From: Sphingomonadales bacterium
GTDB taxonomy: Bacteria > Pseudomonadota > Alphaproteobacteria > Sphingomonadales > Sphingomonadaceae
Length of the DNA stretch: 54,215 bases
NCBI GenBank assembly: GCA_014763545.1
Contig: JACXVD010000021.1
Coordinates: 1 to 54,215, forward strand
Direction: 5' to 3'
Shown here: positions 33,272 through 41,975 of the stretch, one piece after another
Position numbering within the stretch: the first letter of the stretch is position 1
How the letters are laid out: each line of letters opens with the position of its first letter
Notes under the pieces: model-generated
The model's database searches: none
What the model was told of the DNA's origin: nothing
Seen by the model: only the letters and a program-made list of their open reading frames with translations
Made by a program: the position numbers and the translations under genes

Positions 33272-34432
33272 ATGACTGCTGAACCGACGCTCAAGCCTGA
33301 GCGCCCTTACTTTTCGTCCGGTCCCACTGCCAAGCATCCGGGCTGGTCCCTCGACAAGATCAACACCGAATCGCTCGGGCGCTCGCATCGCTCGGCGCTC
33401 GGCAAGTCGCGGCTGAAATACGCCATCGACCTGTCGAAGGAGCTGCTCGGCGTTCCCGAAGACTATCGCGTCGGCATCATGCCGGCGTCCGACACCGGCG
33501 CGCTGGAATGCGCGATGTGGACCATGCTGGGCGCCACGCCCGCAACGGTCGCCGCGTGGGAAAGCTTCGGCAATGTGTGGATCCAGGACGCGGTCAAGCA
33601 GCTCAAGCTCAAGGATTTGACCGTCCTCGACGCCGACTACGGCGAAATTCCCGACCTTGCGTCGATCCCGCAGGACAACGACGTCGTGTTCACCTGGAAC
33701 GGCACCACCAGCGGTGCGCGGATCCCCAACACCGACTGGCTGGCCCCGGGCCGCAGCGGGGTGACGATCAACGACGCCACCAGCGCCGTCTTCGCGATGG
33801 AGATGGACTGGGCCAAGCTCGATGCCACGACCTACAGCTGGCAGAAGGTGCTCGGCTCCGAAGCGCAGCATGGCATGCTGATCCTCAGCCCCAAGGCGGT
33901 CGAGCGGATCGAAAGCTACGATCCCGAATGGCCGCTGCCCAAGCTGTTCCGCATCAAGAAGGGCGGCAAGATCAACGAAGGCATCTTCAAGGGCGAAACG
34001 ATCAACACGCCTTCGATGCTGGCCACCGAAGATTACATCATGGCGCTCGAATGGGCGAAGGCGATCGGCGGTCGCAAGGCGATGTTCGAACGCGCCGATG
34101 CCAATGCCAAGATCCTGCACGACTGGATCGAAGCGACCCCGTGGGTGCGCAACATGGTCACCGACCCGGCCAAGCGGACGAACACCGGCGTGTGCTTCGT
34201 CTTCCAGGGCGACTGGTATGAAAGCCTGTCGGCCGAAGACCAGGCCGCACTGCCCAAGAAGATCGCCTCGACGCTCGAGAAGATGGACGTCGGCTACGAC
34301 TTCAACGGCTATCGCGATGCGCCTCCGGGCCTGCGCGTGTGGTGTGGCGGCTCGGTCGAGCAGGAAGACGTCAAGCGTCTCCTGCCGTGGATCGAGTGGG
34401 CTTACGAACAGGCCAAGGCCGGCGCGCTCTAA
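33272..34432 (+). CDS. serC: Phosphoserine aminotransferase
   Basis: PLP enzyme that converts 3-phosphohydroxypyruvate to 3-phosphoserine. The 386-aa protein is of the alphaproteobacterial SerC type (FSSGPTAKHPGWSL start). The PLP lysine is in TYSWQKVLGSEAQHGM (about 190) and the Asp in INDATSAVFAMEMDW. The ATG at 33272 follows AGGAGAG by 4 nt. The in-frame open stretch back to 32057 is only the antisense of the glycosyltransferase. serA follows in the same direction after 138 bp, so both serine steps are adjacent. Confidence 0.95.
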   Translation: MTAEPTLKPERPYFSSGPTAKHPGWSLDKINTESLGRSHRSALGKSRLKYAIDLSKELLGVPEDYRVGIMPASDTGALECAMWTMLGATPATVAAWESFGNVWIQDAVKQLKLKDLTVLDADYGEIPDLASIPQDNDVVFTWNGTTSGARIPNTDWLAPGRSGVTINDATSAVFAMEMDWAKLDATTYSWQKVLGSEAQHGMLILSPKAVERIESYDPEWPLPKLFRIKKGGKINEGIFKGETINTPSMLATEDYIMALEWAKAIGGRKAMFERADANAKILHDWIEATPWVRNMVTDPAKRTNTGVCFVFQGDWYESLSAEDQAALPKKIASTLEKMDVGYDFNGYRDAPPGLRVWCGGSVEQEDVKRLLPWIEWAYEQAKAGAL

Positions 34433-34457
34433 GCGCCGCCGAACCCATCCCCTATAC

Positions 34458-34548
34458 GTAACCCCGGGCGTGGCCCCGGGGTCACGTTACCCCCTGTTAC
34501 CTCCTGTCGTCCCTCGCAAGCAGGCGGAACCCCGGATCAAGTCCGGGG
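34458..34548. repeat. Two palindromic repeat units between serC and serA
   Basis: A GTAAC/GTTAC-bounded hairpin (34458-34490) with CCCCGGGC and GCCCCGGGG arms is followed by CCCCGGA-TCAAG-TCCGGGG (34530-34548), itself set between GTCGTC and CGACGA. Such CCCCGG..CCGGGG palindromes recur widely in sphingomonad genomes. They may work here as transcription attenuators or mRNA-stabilising stems. Confidence 0.5.
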
Positions 34549-34570
34549 CGACGATTTCAAGGAATTTGCA

Positions 34571-36154
34571 ATGACCAAGCCTAAAGTCCTCATTTCCGAC
34601 AAGATGGACCCCAACGCCGCCCGCATCTTCGAAGAGCGCGGCTGCGATGTCGATGTGATTACCGGCGAAACGCCCGAACAGCTGATCGCCCGCATCGGCG
34701 AATACGATGGCCTTGCCATCCGTTCCTCGACCAAGGTGACCAAGGAAATCCTCGACGCGGCGACCAATCTCAAGGTCATCGGCCGCGCCGGGATCGGGGT
34801 CGACAATGTCGATATTTCCTATGCCAGCGGCAAGGGCGTGGTGGTGATGAACACCCCCTTCGGCAATTCGATCACCACCGCCGAACATGCCATCGCGATG
34901 ATCTTCGCCCTGGCCCGCCAGATTCCCGAAGCCAATGCGCAGACGCAAGCGGGGCTGTGGCCGAAGAACGGCTTCATGGGCGTCGAAGTCACCGGCAAGA
35001 CGCTGGGCCTGATCGGTGCGGGCAATATCGGTTCGATCGTCGCCGCCCGCGCGCTCGGCCTCAAGATGAAGGTCGTCGCCTTCGATCCGTTCCTGACCGA
35101 GGAGCGGGCCGTCGAACTGGGCGTGGAGAAGGCCGACCTCGACACGCTGCTGGCGCGCGCCGATTTCATCACCCTGCACACGCCGCTGACCGACCAGACG
35201 CGCAATATCCTCAGCCGCGAAAACCTCGCCAAGACCAAGAAGGGCGTGCGCATCGTCAATTGCGCGCGCGGCGGGCTGATCGACGAGGCAGCGCTGAAGG
35301 ATGCGCTGGACAGCGGCCATGTGGCAGGCGCCGCACTCGACGTGTTCGCGGTCGAACCGGCTAAGGAAAGCCCGCTGTTCGGCACGCCGAATTTCATCTG
35401 CACCCCGCATCTGGGCGCATCGACCACCGAAGCGCAGGTCAATGTCGCGCTGCAGGTGGCCGAACAGATGGCGGATTACCTTGTTACCGGCGGCGTGACC
35501 AACGCGCTAAACATGCCGAGCCTTTCGGCCGAGGAGGCGCCGAAACTGCGCCCCTACATGGGCCTGGCCGAAAAGCTGGGTTCGCTGGTCGGGCAGCTGG
35601 CGCACGGCAATCTGACCGAAATCAGCATCGAGCGCGAAGGCGCGGCGGCCGAACTCAACGGCAAGCCGATCGAGGCGGCGGTGCTGTCCGGGCTGATGAA
35701 GCAGTATTCGGACAGCGTGAACATGGTCAACGCACCCTATCTCGCGAAGGAACGCGGGCTGGACGTGCGCTCGATCCGGCACGAACGCGAAGGCGCCTAC
35801 AACACGCTGGTGCGCGTGACGGTGGCGACCAGCCAGGGTGACCGCTCGGTGGCAGGCACGCTGTTCGGCAAGGAAGAGGCGCGGCTGGTCGAAATCTTCG
35901 GCATCCGCGTGGAAGCCGATCTCGAAGGGCACATGCTCTATATCGTCAACGAGGATGCGCCGGGCTTCATCGGCCGGATCGGTTCGCTGCTCGGCGAAAA
36001 CGGGATCAATATCGGCACCTTCAACCTCGGTCGCCGCGAAGCGGGCGGGGAAGCGGTGCTGCTGCTGAGCGTCGACCAGGCGATCCCGCAGGCGGTGATC
36101 GAACAGGCCTGCAAGCTGCAGGGCGTGAAGATGGTCAAGGCGCTGGCTTTCTAA
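34571..36154 (+). CDS. serA: D-3-phosphoglycerate dehydrogenase
   Basis: NAD-dependent enzyme that oxidises 3-phosphoglycerate, the first step of serine synthesis. The 527-aa long form has an N-terminal substrate domain and a nucleotide domain with GLIGAGNIGSIVAARA near 147. The catalytic signatures are INVARGG-like (IVNCARGGLIDEAAL, Arg about 234) and PHLGAST with the catalytic His near 281. An intervening ASB domain (about 320-450) and a C-terminal ACT domain (IVNEDAPGFIGRIGSLL) can confer serine feedback. The ATG at 34571 has AAGGAA upstream. A strong terminator follows the gene. Confidence 0.95.
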   Translation: MTKPKVLISDKMDPNAARIFEERGCDVDVITGETPEQLIARIGEYDGLAIRSSTKVTKEILDAATNLKVIGRAGIGVDNVDISYASGKGVVVMNTPFGNSITTAEHAIAMIFALARQIPEANAQTQAGLWPKNGFMGVEVTGKTLGLIGAGNIGSIVAARALGLKMKVVAFDPFLTEERAVELGVEKADLDTLLARADFITLHTPLTDQTRNILSRENLAKTKKGVRIVNCARGGLIDEAALKDALDSGHVAGAALDVFAVEPAKESPLFGTPNFICTPHLGASTTEAQVNVALQVAEQMADYLVTGGVTNALNMPSLSAEEAPKLRPYMGLAEKLGSLVGQLAHGNLTEISIEREGAAAELNGKPIEAAVLSGLMKQYSDSVNMVNAPYLAKERGLDVRSIRHEREGAYNTLVRVTVATSQGDRSVAGTLFGKEEARLVEIFGIRVEADLEGHMLYIVNEDAPGFIGRIGSLLGENGINIGTFNLGRREAGGEAVLLLSVDQAIPQAVIEQACKLQGVKMVKALAF

Positions 36155-36176
36155 GCCAGCCCGGGACCCGCAAAAC

Positions 36177-36212
36177 GGGGGCGGTCGGGCTGGTCCCGTC
36201 CGCCCCCTTTTT
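36177..36212 (+). terminator. Rho-independent terminator after serA
   Basis: GGGGGCGG (36177-36184) and CCGCCCCC (36200-36207) form a perfect 8-bp stem with a 15-nt loop, followed by TTTTT (36208-36212), 22 nt after the serA stop. It may also serve the convergent gene at 36222. Confidence 0.9.
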
Positions 36213-36221
36213 CGTCCAGGC

Positions 36222-36716
36222 TCAGAGCTTGCCGAGGCATTCGCGCAGCGAGGCGAGTGCGGGCGGTACCTCTTGCAGCCTGAGGCTGATTACCAGCTCG
36301 TCACCGCGATAGAGCGCGATGTAGTCGCTGCTCCCGATGTCCTTGAGCAACGCATCCCCGGTGAAGGCCGCGCGCATGGCACCGGAACCATCCATGCTGA
36401 AATTCTGGGCGGTGATCTCGCCCCAGCTGTCATCGAGCTGCTTCCCGGTCAGGAAATAGAGCTTGTAGGTTACATCCTCGTCCTTCGCCGGAATCTTCGG
36501 CGCGGTGACCATCAGCAAAGTCGTGTCGTCACCCGGGGAATAGCTGGCCGCAATCGCGCTGTCGTTTTCGAAGGTGCCGATCATCCGGCAGTTGTCGGGA
36601 TTCTTGAATACCGTCCAGTGTTCGAATTGCTTGTATTCATTCACGGCCCATGCCGGCGTGGCGGCGAAAATCGCAGTCGCGGCAGTGGCTGCAAGCACTA
36701 GCTGTTTCAGCTTCAT
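36222..36716 (-). CDS. Small secreted protein, unknown function
   Basis: A 164-aa exported protein with signal peptide MKLKQLVLAATAATAIFA (cleavage after about residue 25, AWA). The mature part is beta-rich with a Cys near 46 (NPDNCRMIGTF) and one near the C terminus (LRECLGKL), which could pair. The short motif AASYSPGDDTTLLMV follows. I recognise no characterised family; similar sphingomonad proteins are called hypothetical. The ATG at 36716 is chosen over an upstream in-frame Met at about 36734, because the signal peptide starts here. Confidence 0.7.
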   Translation of the reverse strand: MKLKQLVLAATAATAIFAATPAWAVNEYKQFEHWTVFKNPDNCRMIGTFENDSAIAASYSPGDDTTLLMVTAPKIPAKDEDVTYKLYFLTGKQLDDSWGEITAQNFSMDGSGAMRAAFTGDALLKDIGSSDYIALYRGDELVISLRLQEVPPALASLRECLGKL

Positions 36717-36875
36717 TCCATTTTCCCCATCCATGCCCGGGCAGCGCCCGGAACAGCCCCCAGGCGGGCAGTCGAGCCATCCTATTCTGCAAGGCAGGCG
36801 ATCCGTCAATTGCAATGCGCGTGGCGGCAATCCGCCATTCGACATCGGCCATGCTTCCGGCTAAGGGCGCTGCCG

Positions 36876-37985
36876 ATGAGTGATCCGACCGCCGACCTCT
36901 TGCCCGAAGGGCTTGCCGATCGCCTGCCGCGCGCTGCGGCTGCTGCCACGCGCGCGATGCGGGCGGCGCTCGATGCCATGGATGCCCATGGCTACGACCG
37001 GGTGCGCCCGCCGCTGATCGAATTCGAGAAGAGCATGGCGATGCGGATGGACGGGGTGCAGCCGCGCCGCATGTTCCGCTTCGTCGATCCTTCCAGCCTG
37101 CGCACGCTCGCGCTGCGCAGCGACATCACCGTGCAGGTCGGGCGGATCGCGGCGACCAGCATGGCCGATGCGCCGCGCCCCCTGCGCCTGTGTTACGCGG
37201 GCGAGGTGGCCGTAATCCGCGCCGACCAGCTCGACCCGGCGCGCCAGCGGCTGCAGATCGGCGCCGAACTGATCGGCAGCGACAGCGTGGCGGCGGCAGC
37301 CGAAGTGGTCGCCCTGGCGGTCGAAAGCGCCGAGGCGGCGGGCGGGCGCAATATCTCGGTCGATTTCACCCTGCCGGATCTGGTCGATACGCTGGCTGCG
37401 ACCTCGCTGCCGCTGGCGCCGGAACAGGTCGATGCGGTGCGGCGCGAACTCGATGCCAAGGATGCCGGCGGGTTGAAGGAAGCGGGCGGCGAGGCCTACC
37501 TGCCGCTGCTCTACGCCACCGGCCCGTTCGAGGCTGCGATCGACAAGCTGGCCGGGCTCGACGCGGGCGGGGCACTCGCCAGCCGGATCGAAGGGCTGCG
37601 GCAGGTCGCCGCGCGCCTCGGCTCGATGGCGCGGCTGACGCTCGATCCGACCGAGCGGCACGGCTTCGAATACCAGAGCTGGTTCGGCTTCACCCTCTAT
37701 GCCGAGGGTGTGCGCGGCGCGCTGGGGCGCGGCGGCACCTATTCGATCCGTGGCCCCGAAGAACCCGCGACCGGCTTTTCGCTCTATGTCGACGCGCTGG
37801 TGGATGCTGCGGGCGAGGGCGAGGCGCGCGATGTGCTCTACCTGCCGCTAGGCCACGATCCGCAGGTCGCCGCACGGCTGCGCGCGATCGGCTGGCGCAC
37901 CGTGGCACAATTGGGCGAGGGCGAGGATCCCCGCGCACTTGGGTGCAGCCATATGCTGCAGGGAATCGACCCGGTCGCGCTCTAG
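36876..37985 (+). CDS. hisZ: ATP phosphoribosyltransferase regulatory subunit
   Basis: HisRS-like regulatory partner of the short HisG enzyme; together they start histidine synthesis. The 369-aa protein starts LLPEGLADRLPRAA and has class II synthetase-like motifs (FVDPSSLRTLALRSDITVQVGRIA near 72, and the motif 3-like GRGGTYSIRGPEEPATGFSLYVDAL). It lacks the tRNA-binding domain and the catalytic arginines needed for aminoacylation. hisG is not in this window. In related genomes hisZ and purA are often adjacent, but here purA lies 4.0 kb away beyond four minus-strand genes. Confidence 0.92.
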   Translation: MSDPTADLLPEGLADRLPRAAAAATRAMRAALDAMDAHGYDRVRPPLIEFEKSMAMRMDGVQPRRMFRFVDPSSLRTLALRSDITVQVGRIAATSMADAPRPLRLCYAGEVAVIRADQLDPARQRLQIGAELIGSDSVAAAAEVVALAVESAEAAGGRNISVDFTLPDLVDTLAATSLPLAPEQVDAVRRELDAKDAGGLKEAGGEAYLPLLYATGPFEAAIDKLAGLDAGGALASRIEGLRQVAARLGSMARLTLDPTERHGFEYQSWFGFTLYAEGVRGALGRGGTYSIRGPEEPATGFSLYVDALVDAAGEGEARDVLYLPLGHDPQVAARLRAIGWRTVAQLGEGEDPRALGCSHMLQGIDPVAL

Positions 37986-38015
37986 GCAGGCTGCGTCGCG
38001 GGCCGTGTCCCTGCG

Positions 38016-39101
38016 CTATTCGCCCAGCACAATGTCGACATCGGCGAGCACAACGTCGCTCGTCATGCCGAGATAGCGTTCGTAATAGGCCTTGTGCGAT
38101 GCGCCGACGATGGCCAGCACCCGGCGGCCCGGCCCGATTACCTCGCGCACATTGGCAACCATCCGCAGATTGCGCGTTTCCCAATAGGCGAGATATCGCC
38201 TGCCGCTGTTCGCGGGCGTCTTGGCACCGGCCGCCGCGCCGAAATCGCTGCGCATCGCCAGTTCCTGCTCATGCGGGGAATTGAGCATGCGATACCAGTC
38301 GATCACCGATCCGCCTGCGGCGACCCGCTCTCGCCAGGCCTTGTCGCCCTCGATCCGTTCGGCGACCGCCGGATTGTCCCAGATCGCCGACATTTCGGGG
38401 CCGTAGGCGGCATCGTCGCCCGGCCCCGATGCACGGTCGCCGGTGTGGTCGTCCACCGGATAGACCCGTTCGTGGCCGAGACGGGCGGCCAGGGTCGCGG
38501 CGATCACGATGTTTTCGTTCCTGCTGCGCATCCGCTTGTCGAGCGCGGCGACGAGGTCTGCGGTCAGCCCGTCGCCCGCCACGCGCTCTTCGGGCGGCAG
38601 GCGCAGCCACTGGACCATCGCCGAGCTGGGATCGCCCTGCGCCAGGAACAGCGCGGCAAGGTGCCTGCGTTCCGCCGCCGGTCGCACCTGCACAGGAGCG
38701 GCGAGCAACCGCTCGCTCTCTTCTTCGGCCTGCGGGCCGGTCAGCCCCAGCGCCGCCCGCGCCGCGGTGGGATCGTAGCAATAATCCTGCGCGGTGCCGG
38801 GGAAGGCGAATTCATGGCTGCGCAGATAGTCGCACTGCGCCCCGGTCAACGCCTCGATCGCGATGGCATCGGGCTTCCACGCAGCGAGCCGGTCGACCAG
38901 CGGGGCGAAGCGCGTGAGGTCGAACCCGTCGGGCAGGCCCGAGAGATGGGTGGTCCCCAGCACCAGCACCGGGCTGCGATCCCCACGCTCCGCCGCCGCG
39001 CGGTCGACGATATCGACGGCATCGGGGGCGGCGGGCGAATGGGCGAGGGCAAGCGATGGGGCGACGAGGCAGGCAAGCGCTGCGGGGAGGATTTTGTGCA
39101 T
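38016..39101 (-). CDS. DUF5694-like exported protein (TraB/ChaN-type fold suspected)
   Basis: A 361-aa exported protein with signal peptide HKILPAALACLVAPSLALA. The mature part begins with a LVLGTTHLSG motif (about 46-55), followed by AIAIEALTGAQCDYL and, near the C terminus, RVLAIVGASHKAYYERYL. A paired GTxH and late GxSH are seen in DUF5694 and TraB/ChaN-like proteins, where His and Glu may bind a metal. The function is unknown and the identity is inference from these motifs. Confidence 0.72.
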   Translation of the reverse strand: MHKILPAALACLVAPSLALAHSPAAPDAVDIVDRAAAERGDRSPVLVLGTTHLSGLPDGFDLTRFAPLVDRLAAWKPDAIAIEALTGAQCDYLRSHEFAFPGTAQDYCYDPTAARAALGLTGPQAEEESERLLAAPVQVRPAAERRHLAALFLAQGDPSSAMVQWLRLPPEERVAGDGLTADLVAALDKRMRSRNENIVIAATLAARLGHERVYPVDDHTGDRASGPGDDAAYGPEMSAIWDNPAVAERIEGDKAWRERVAAGGSVIDWYRMLNSPHEQELAMRSDFGAAAGAKTPANSGRRYLAYWETRNLRMVANVREVIGPGRRVLAIVGASHKAYYERYLGMTSDVVLADVDIVLGE

Positions 39102-39184
39102 CCCCGCGAGGTGACATATGCAAGTAATACAGTCAACCGCCCGCCGACCCGCGCTGCCAAATTCGGGCCGCTCGCCGCAGCGCC

Positions 39185-40003
39185 CTAGCCGAAGGTCGCC
39201 GGGTCCGGCCCGATCCGCCCGTCAGGATCGTCCAGCGCGTCGATCAGCGCCATCTGCTGTTCGCTGAGCGAGAAGGTCAGCGCGGCGAAATTGTCCTGCT
39301 GATGTTCGCGTCCGGTTGCCTTGGGAATGACCGACAGGCCGTGCTGCATGTGCCAGCGGATTACCACAGCCGACGCTGGCTGGCCGAGTTCGTCGGCGAT
39401 CCCGCGGATGGTTGCGTCGTCGAGCGCCTTTGCCTGGCCAAGCGGCGACCAGCTTTGCGTCACGATGCCCATTTCTTCGTGCAACTTGCGCAATTCGCGC
39501 TGCTGGAACCCGGGATGCAGCTCGATCTGGTTGACCGCGGGGATTGTGCCCGAATGGTCGCGCAGGCGTTGCAGATCTTCCACCCGGAAGTTCGAGACGC
39601 CGATCGATTTCGCTTCGCCCGAATCCTTGAGGTCGTTGAACGCCTTCCACGTTTCGAGAAATGCGCTCTTTTCCGGGCACGGCCAGTGGATCAGCAGCAA
39701 ATCGACATGGTCGCGGCCCAGTCGATCGAGGCTTCGGCGCGCGGCGGCGAGCGCTTGTTCGTATCCCTGGTCGTCGTTCCACACCTTGGTGGTCAGGAAG
39801 ATATCTTCGCGCCCGGCCAGCGCTTCACCCACACCTTCCTCGTTGCGATAGATCGCAGCGGTATCGACCAGCGTATATCCGACCTCCAGCGCCGTTCGCA
39901 CGGAAGCGGCGGCCTCGGCTTGCGGAATCTGGAAGGTGCCAAAGCCGAGCTGGGGCATGACATGGCCATCGTTGAGGGTGAGCAGGGAATTATCGAGCAT
40001 CAT
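39185..40003 (-). CDS. Aldo/keto reductase
   Basis: A 272-aa NADPH-dependent aldo/keto reductase (AKR5-like, 2,5-diketo-D-gluconate reductase type by length and motifs). The tetrad is Asp47, Tyr52, Lys73 and His106 (VDTAAIY, TTKVW, LLIHWP). The cofactor part is VIRWHMQHGLSVIPKATG. The natural substrate is unknown. The first of two Met codons (40003) follows AAGGA by a short gap; the second (40000) is equally possible. It follows the alpha/beta hydrolase gene by about 47 bp. Confidence 0.88.
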   Translation of the reverse strand: MMLDNSLLTLNDGHVMPQLGFGTFQIPQAEAAASVRTALEVGYTLVDTAAIYRNEEGVGEALAGREDIFLTTKVWNDDQGYEQALAAARRSLDRLGRDHVDLLLIHWPCPEKSAFLETWKAFNDLKDSGEAKSIGVSNFRVEDLQRLRDHSGTIPAVNQIELHPGFQQRELRKLHEEMGIVTQSWSPLGQAKALDDATIRGIADELGQPASAVVIRWHMQHGLSVIPKATGREHQQDNFAALTFSLSEQQMALIDALDDPDGRIGPDPATFG

Positions 40004-40050
40004 TTTTCCTTTCTGCCCGTCCAACGCCCCAGCAGTGCGATCTTTCCGCG

Positions 40051-40953
40051 TCAGCGCGCGGTGCCGGCGAATATTTGCCGCAACCACGCATCCACCACGC
40101 CGGTCGCCGGATAGTCCGGATCGCCCATGCGGCGGTTGATTTCGGCATGGCCCCTGAGGCCGCGGCCCTCGAAACCCTGCACGCTCACCGCCGTGCCGGA
40201 CTTGGCGAGGGCTGCGGCCAGCCCGTTGCTCTGGCGCGTACCGTCGGGCCGCTGGACATGCAGGATCAGGAAAGCGGGGGCATTGGGCTTGCCCGCCTGC
40301 GCGGTGGGCGACAGGCGCAATTGCCGCGCGCGGTCGGTTCCGAAGGCCTGCTTGTAGGTATCGCCCATCAGCCGCGCATTCTCACCCATTTGCGAGGGCA
40401 CATCATAGGCCGCCCCATCGAGCGGGACGATCCCCGCAACATCGCGATAGGACAGGCCGGCTGCGCGCAGATATTGCGGATCGGTTCCGACCAGCGCGAC
40501 CAGATGCGCGCCCGCGCTGTGCCCCATCAGCACCACGCGGCTGCGGTCGATCCCCAGCGCGTCGGCCCGCACCAGCAGCGCCGCCAGCGCCGACGCGACA
40601 TCGGTGGCCTGCTGTTCCACCGTGGCATCGGGCACGAGCCGATAATTGATGCTGGCAAAGTGATAGCCCAGGCCGTTGTAATGCGGTGCCTTGAATTCGC
40701 CGGTCGCGTTGCGCTTGTCGCCGCGCTTCCACCCGCCGCCATGCACGAACACCACCAGCGGTGCCTTGCCCTTCACCGCTGCGGGATAGAAGTCGAGCCG
40801 CTGCAAGCGATCCTTGCCATAGGCGATTTCCTGCATCGTGCCTCGTGCCTGCCGGGCGGGCTGCGCCTCGCGTGCCGCCCAGGCAATGGCGGGCATCGCC
40901 ATCGCGGTGGCAGACAGGACCATCAGGCCCGCGGCAATCGGACGGAATTTCAT
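40051..40953 (-). CDS. Secreted alpha/beta hydrolase (esterase/lipase type)
   Basis: A 300-aa exported hydrolase of the HSL/BD-FAE-like family. A signal peptide spans about 1-27 (FRPIAAGLMVLSATAMAMPAIAWA). The oxyanion motif HGGGW is at 71-75, the nucleophile Ser146 is in GHSAG (144-148), and the late acid and His are in the HAEINRRMGDPDYP region. It is probably a periplasmic carboxylesterase. The start at 40953 has GAGAAG upstream; the extension to 40989 adds no signal-peptide-like sequence. Confidence 0.87.
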   Translation of the reverse strand: MKFRPIAAGLMVLSATAMAMPAIAWAAREAQPARQARGTMQEIAYGKDRLQRLDFYPAAVKGKAPLVVFVHGGGWKRGDKRNATGEFKAPHYNGLGYHFASINYRLVPDATVEQQATDVASALAALLVRADALGIDRSRVVLMGHSAGAHLVALVGTDPQYLRAAGLSYRDVAGIVPLDGAAYDVPSQMGENARLMGDTYKQAFGTDRARQLRLSPTAQAGKPNAPAFLILHVQRPDGTRQSNGLAAALAKSGTAVSVQGFEGRGLRGHAEINRRMGDPDYPATGVVDAWLRQIFAGTAR

Positions 40954-41055
40954 CGCGCTTCTCCTCGAGCCTCCCCGGGCGAGGGACAAGCTAGAGCGGC
41001 GCGCGGCAAAGGAAAGTCGCCGATTGTCGCAATTTGTCGCTGCGATCGCGGCGGT

Positions 41056-41574
41056 TCAGCCGAATTGGCGCTGCTCGATTGTGCGCACGGCCTGGGCGCC
41101 CTGTTCGGCGTGAAGCTTGAACTTGACCATCGCATCGGCACTGGCCTGCGCCATGCGGTGAAGCTCGGCAGTAAAGTCCTTCATCCGCAAACCGTCCTTG
41201 AACTTGACCGTCGTCAGCAGCGTGACGCGGCAGCGATCCGGCCCCAGCGCCTCGAATTCGTAGCGTTCGATGGAATGTTCGCGCAGGCCGACCGGCGGGA
41301 TGATCTCGCAGTTGAATTCATAGGCTTCGCAGGGCTTGGCCTCGGTCACACCGAATTCGAACCGCAAATCGTCCAGCCCGTTGAACAGCAGCAGATATTC
41401 GCCGGGGCGCCCGGCCAGCGGTTCGACATGGTGGCCCAGTTCGCGCTTGGCATTGTTCGGGCTGTCCCAGTCGATCAGCGCGTAAAGCCGTTCGACCGGT
41501 GCATCCACTTCCAGCGGCAGCCTGAATTCGACCGGCCCGTCAGGGGCCATCTTGGGCTTGAACAATCCGAACAT
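41056..41574 (-). CDS. SRPBCC-fold protein (polyketide-cyclase-like)
   Basis: A 172-aa START/Bet v1-like protein. The ligand-cavity fold appears in EVDAPVERLYALIDW near residue 26, YEFEALGPDRCRVTLLTTVKFKDGL near 112, and a long C-terminal helix (MKDFTAELHRMAQASADAMVKFKLHAEQ). The family binds hydrophobic ligands, but nothing identifies the ligand here. The ATG at 41574 has GGGGAG 7 nt upstream. No operon partner is evident. Confidence 0.8.
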   Translation of the reverse strand: MFGLFKPKMAPDGPVEFRLPLEVDAPVERLYALIDWDSPNNAKRELGHHVEPLAGRPGEYLLLFNGLDDLRFEFGVTEAKPCEAYEFNCEIIPPVGLREHSIERYEFEALGPDRCRVTLLTTVKFKDGLRMKDFTAELHRMAQASADAMVKFKLHAEQGAQAVRTIEQRQFG

Positions 41575-41975
41575 GGTGAAGCTCCCCACTTGCATCGGCG
41601 GCATTGCTAGGTCGGAAAGTGCCAAGATTTCGCAAACATGGCCGGCGGGGGGCGCTTTCCTACTTGCCGGGTTCCATGGCATGGCAGGGGGGTGATCGAC
41701 CCGCATTCCCTGCTCTCGCCCGCCTTGCTCGAGCGGCGGAGGCGCGATCCGGTTTTTTCGCGCCAGGACAGTGTAACACCCGGTCCATGTCTCGGCCGGA
41801 GGATTGTGGCGCAGTCGCCCGGGCGGGTGCTTGACTCGGGCGGGGCAGGGCGATTAGGGCGCGCACCGCATCCGGGGCGCGGGCCGAACAGGCCGCGTTC
41901 CCTCCGTCCCGTCCCCTGGTCGAGTCCTGTCGAAGGGCCTTGCGGATCGAAGCGGCAGGGAGGACAGATGTAACC
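41575..41975. other. Non-coding gap upstream of purA
   Basis: This 401-bp divergent region holds no ORF I can support. It contains a perfect GGCGCGA/TCGCGCC arm pair with a 10-nt loop (41741-41764), a TTGACT (about 41832) that could be a -35 box for purA, and near its end a CCTGTCGAAGGGC segment that resembles a common dispersed repeat core in proteobacterial genomes. Confidence 0.5.

Noticed and set aside
41638-41973. 111-codon ORF upstream of purA
   Set aside because: It has no ribosome site, no family motif and Arg/Pro/Gly-rich composition, and it overlaps the leader hairpin of purA.
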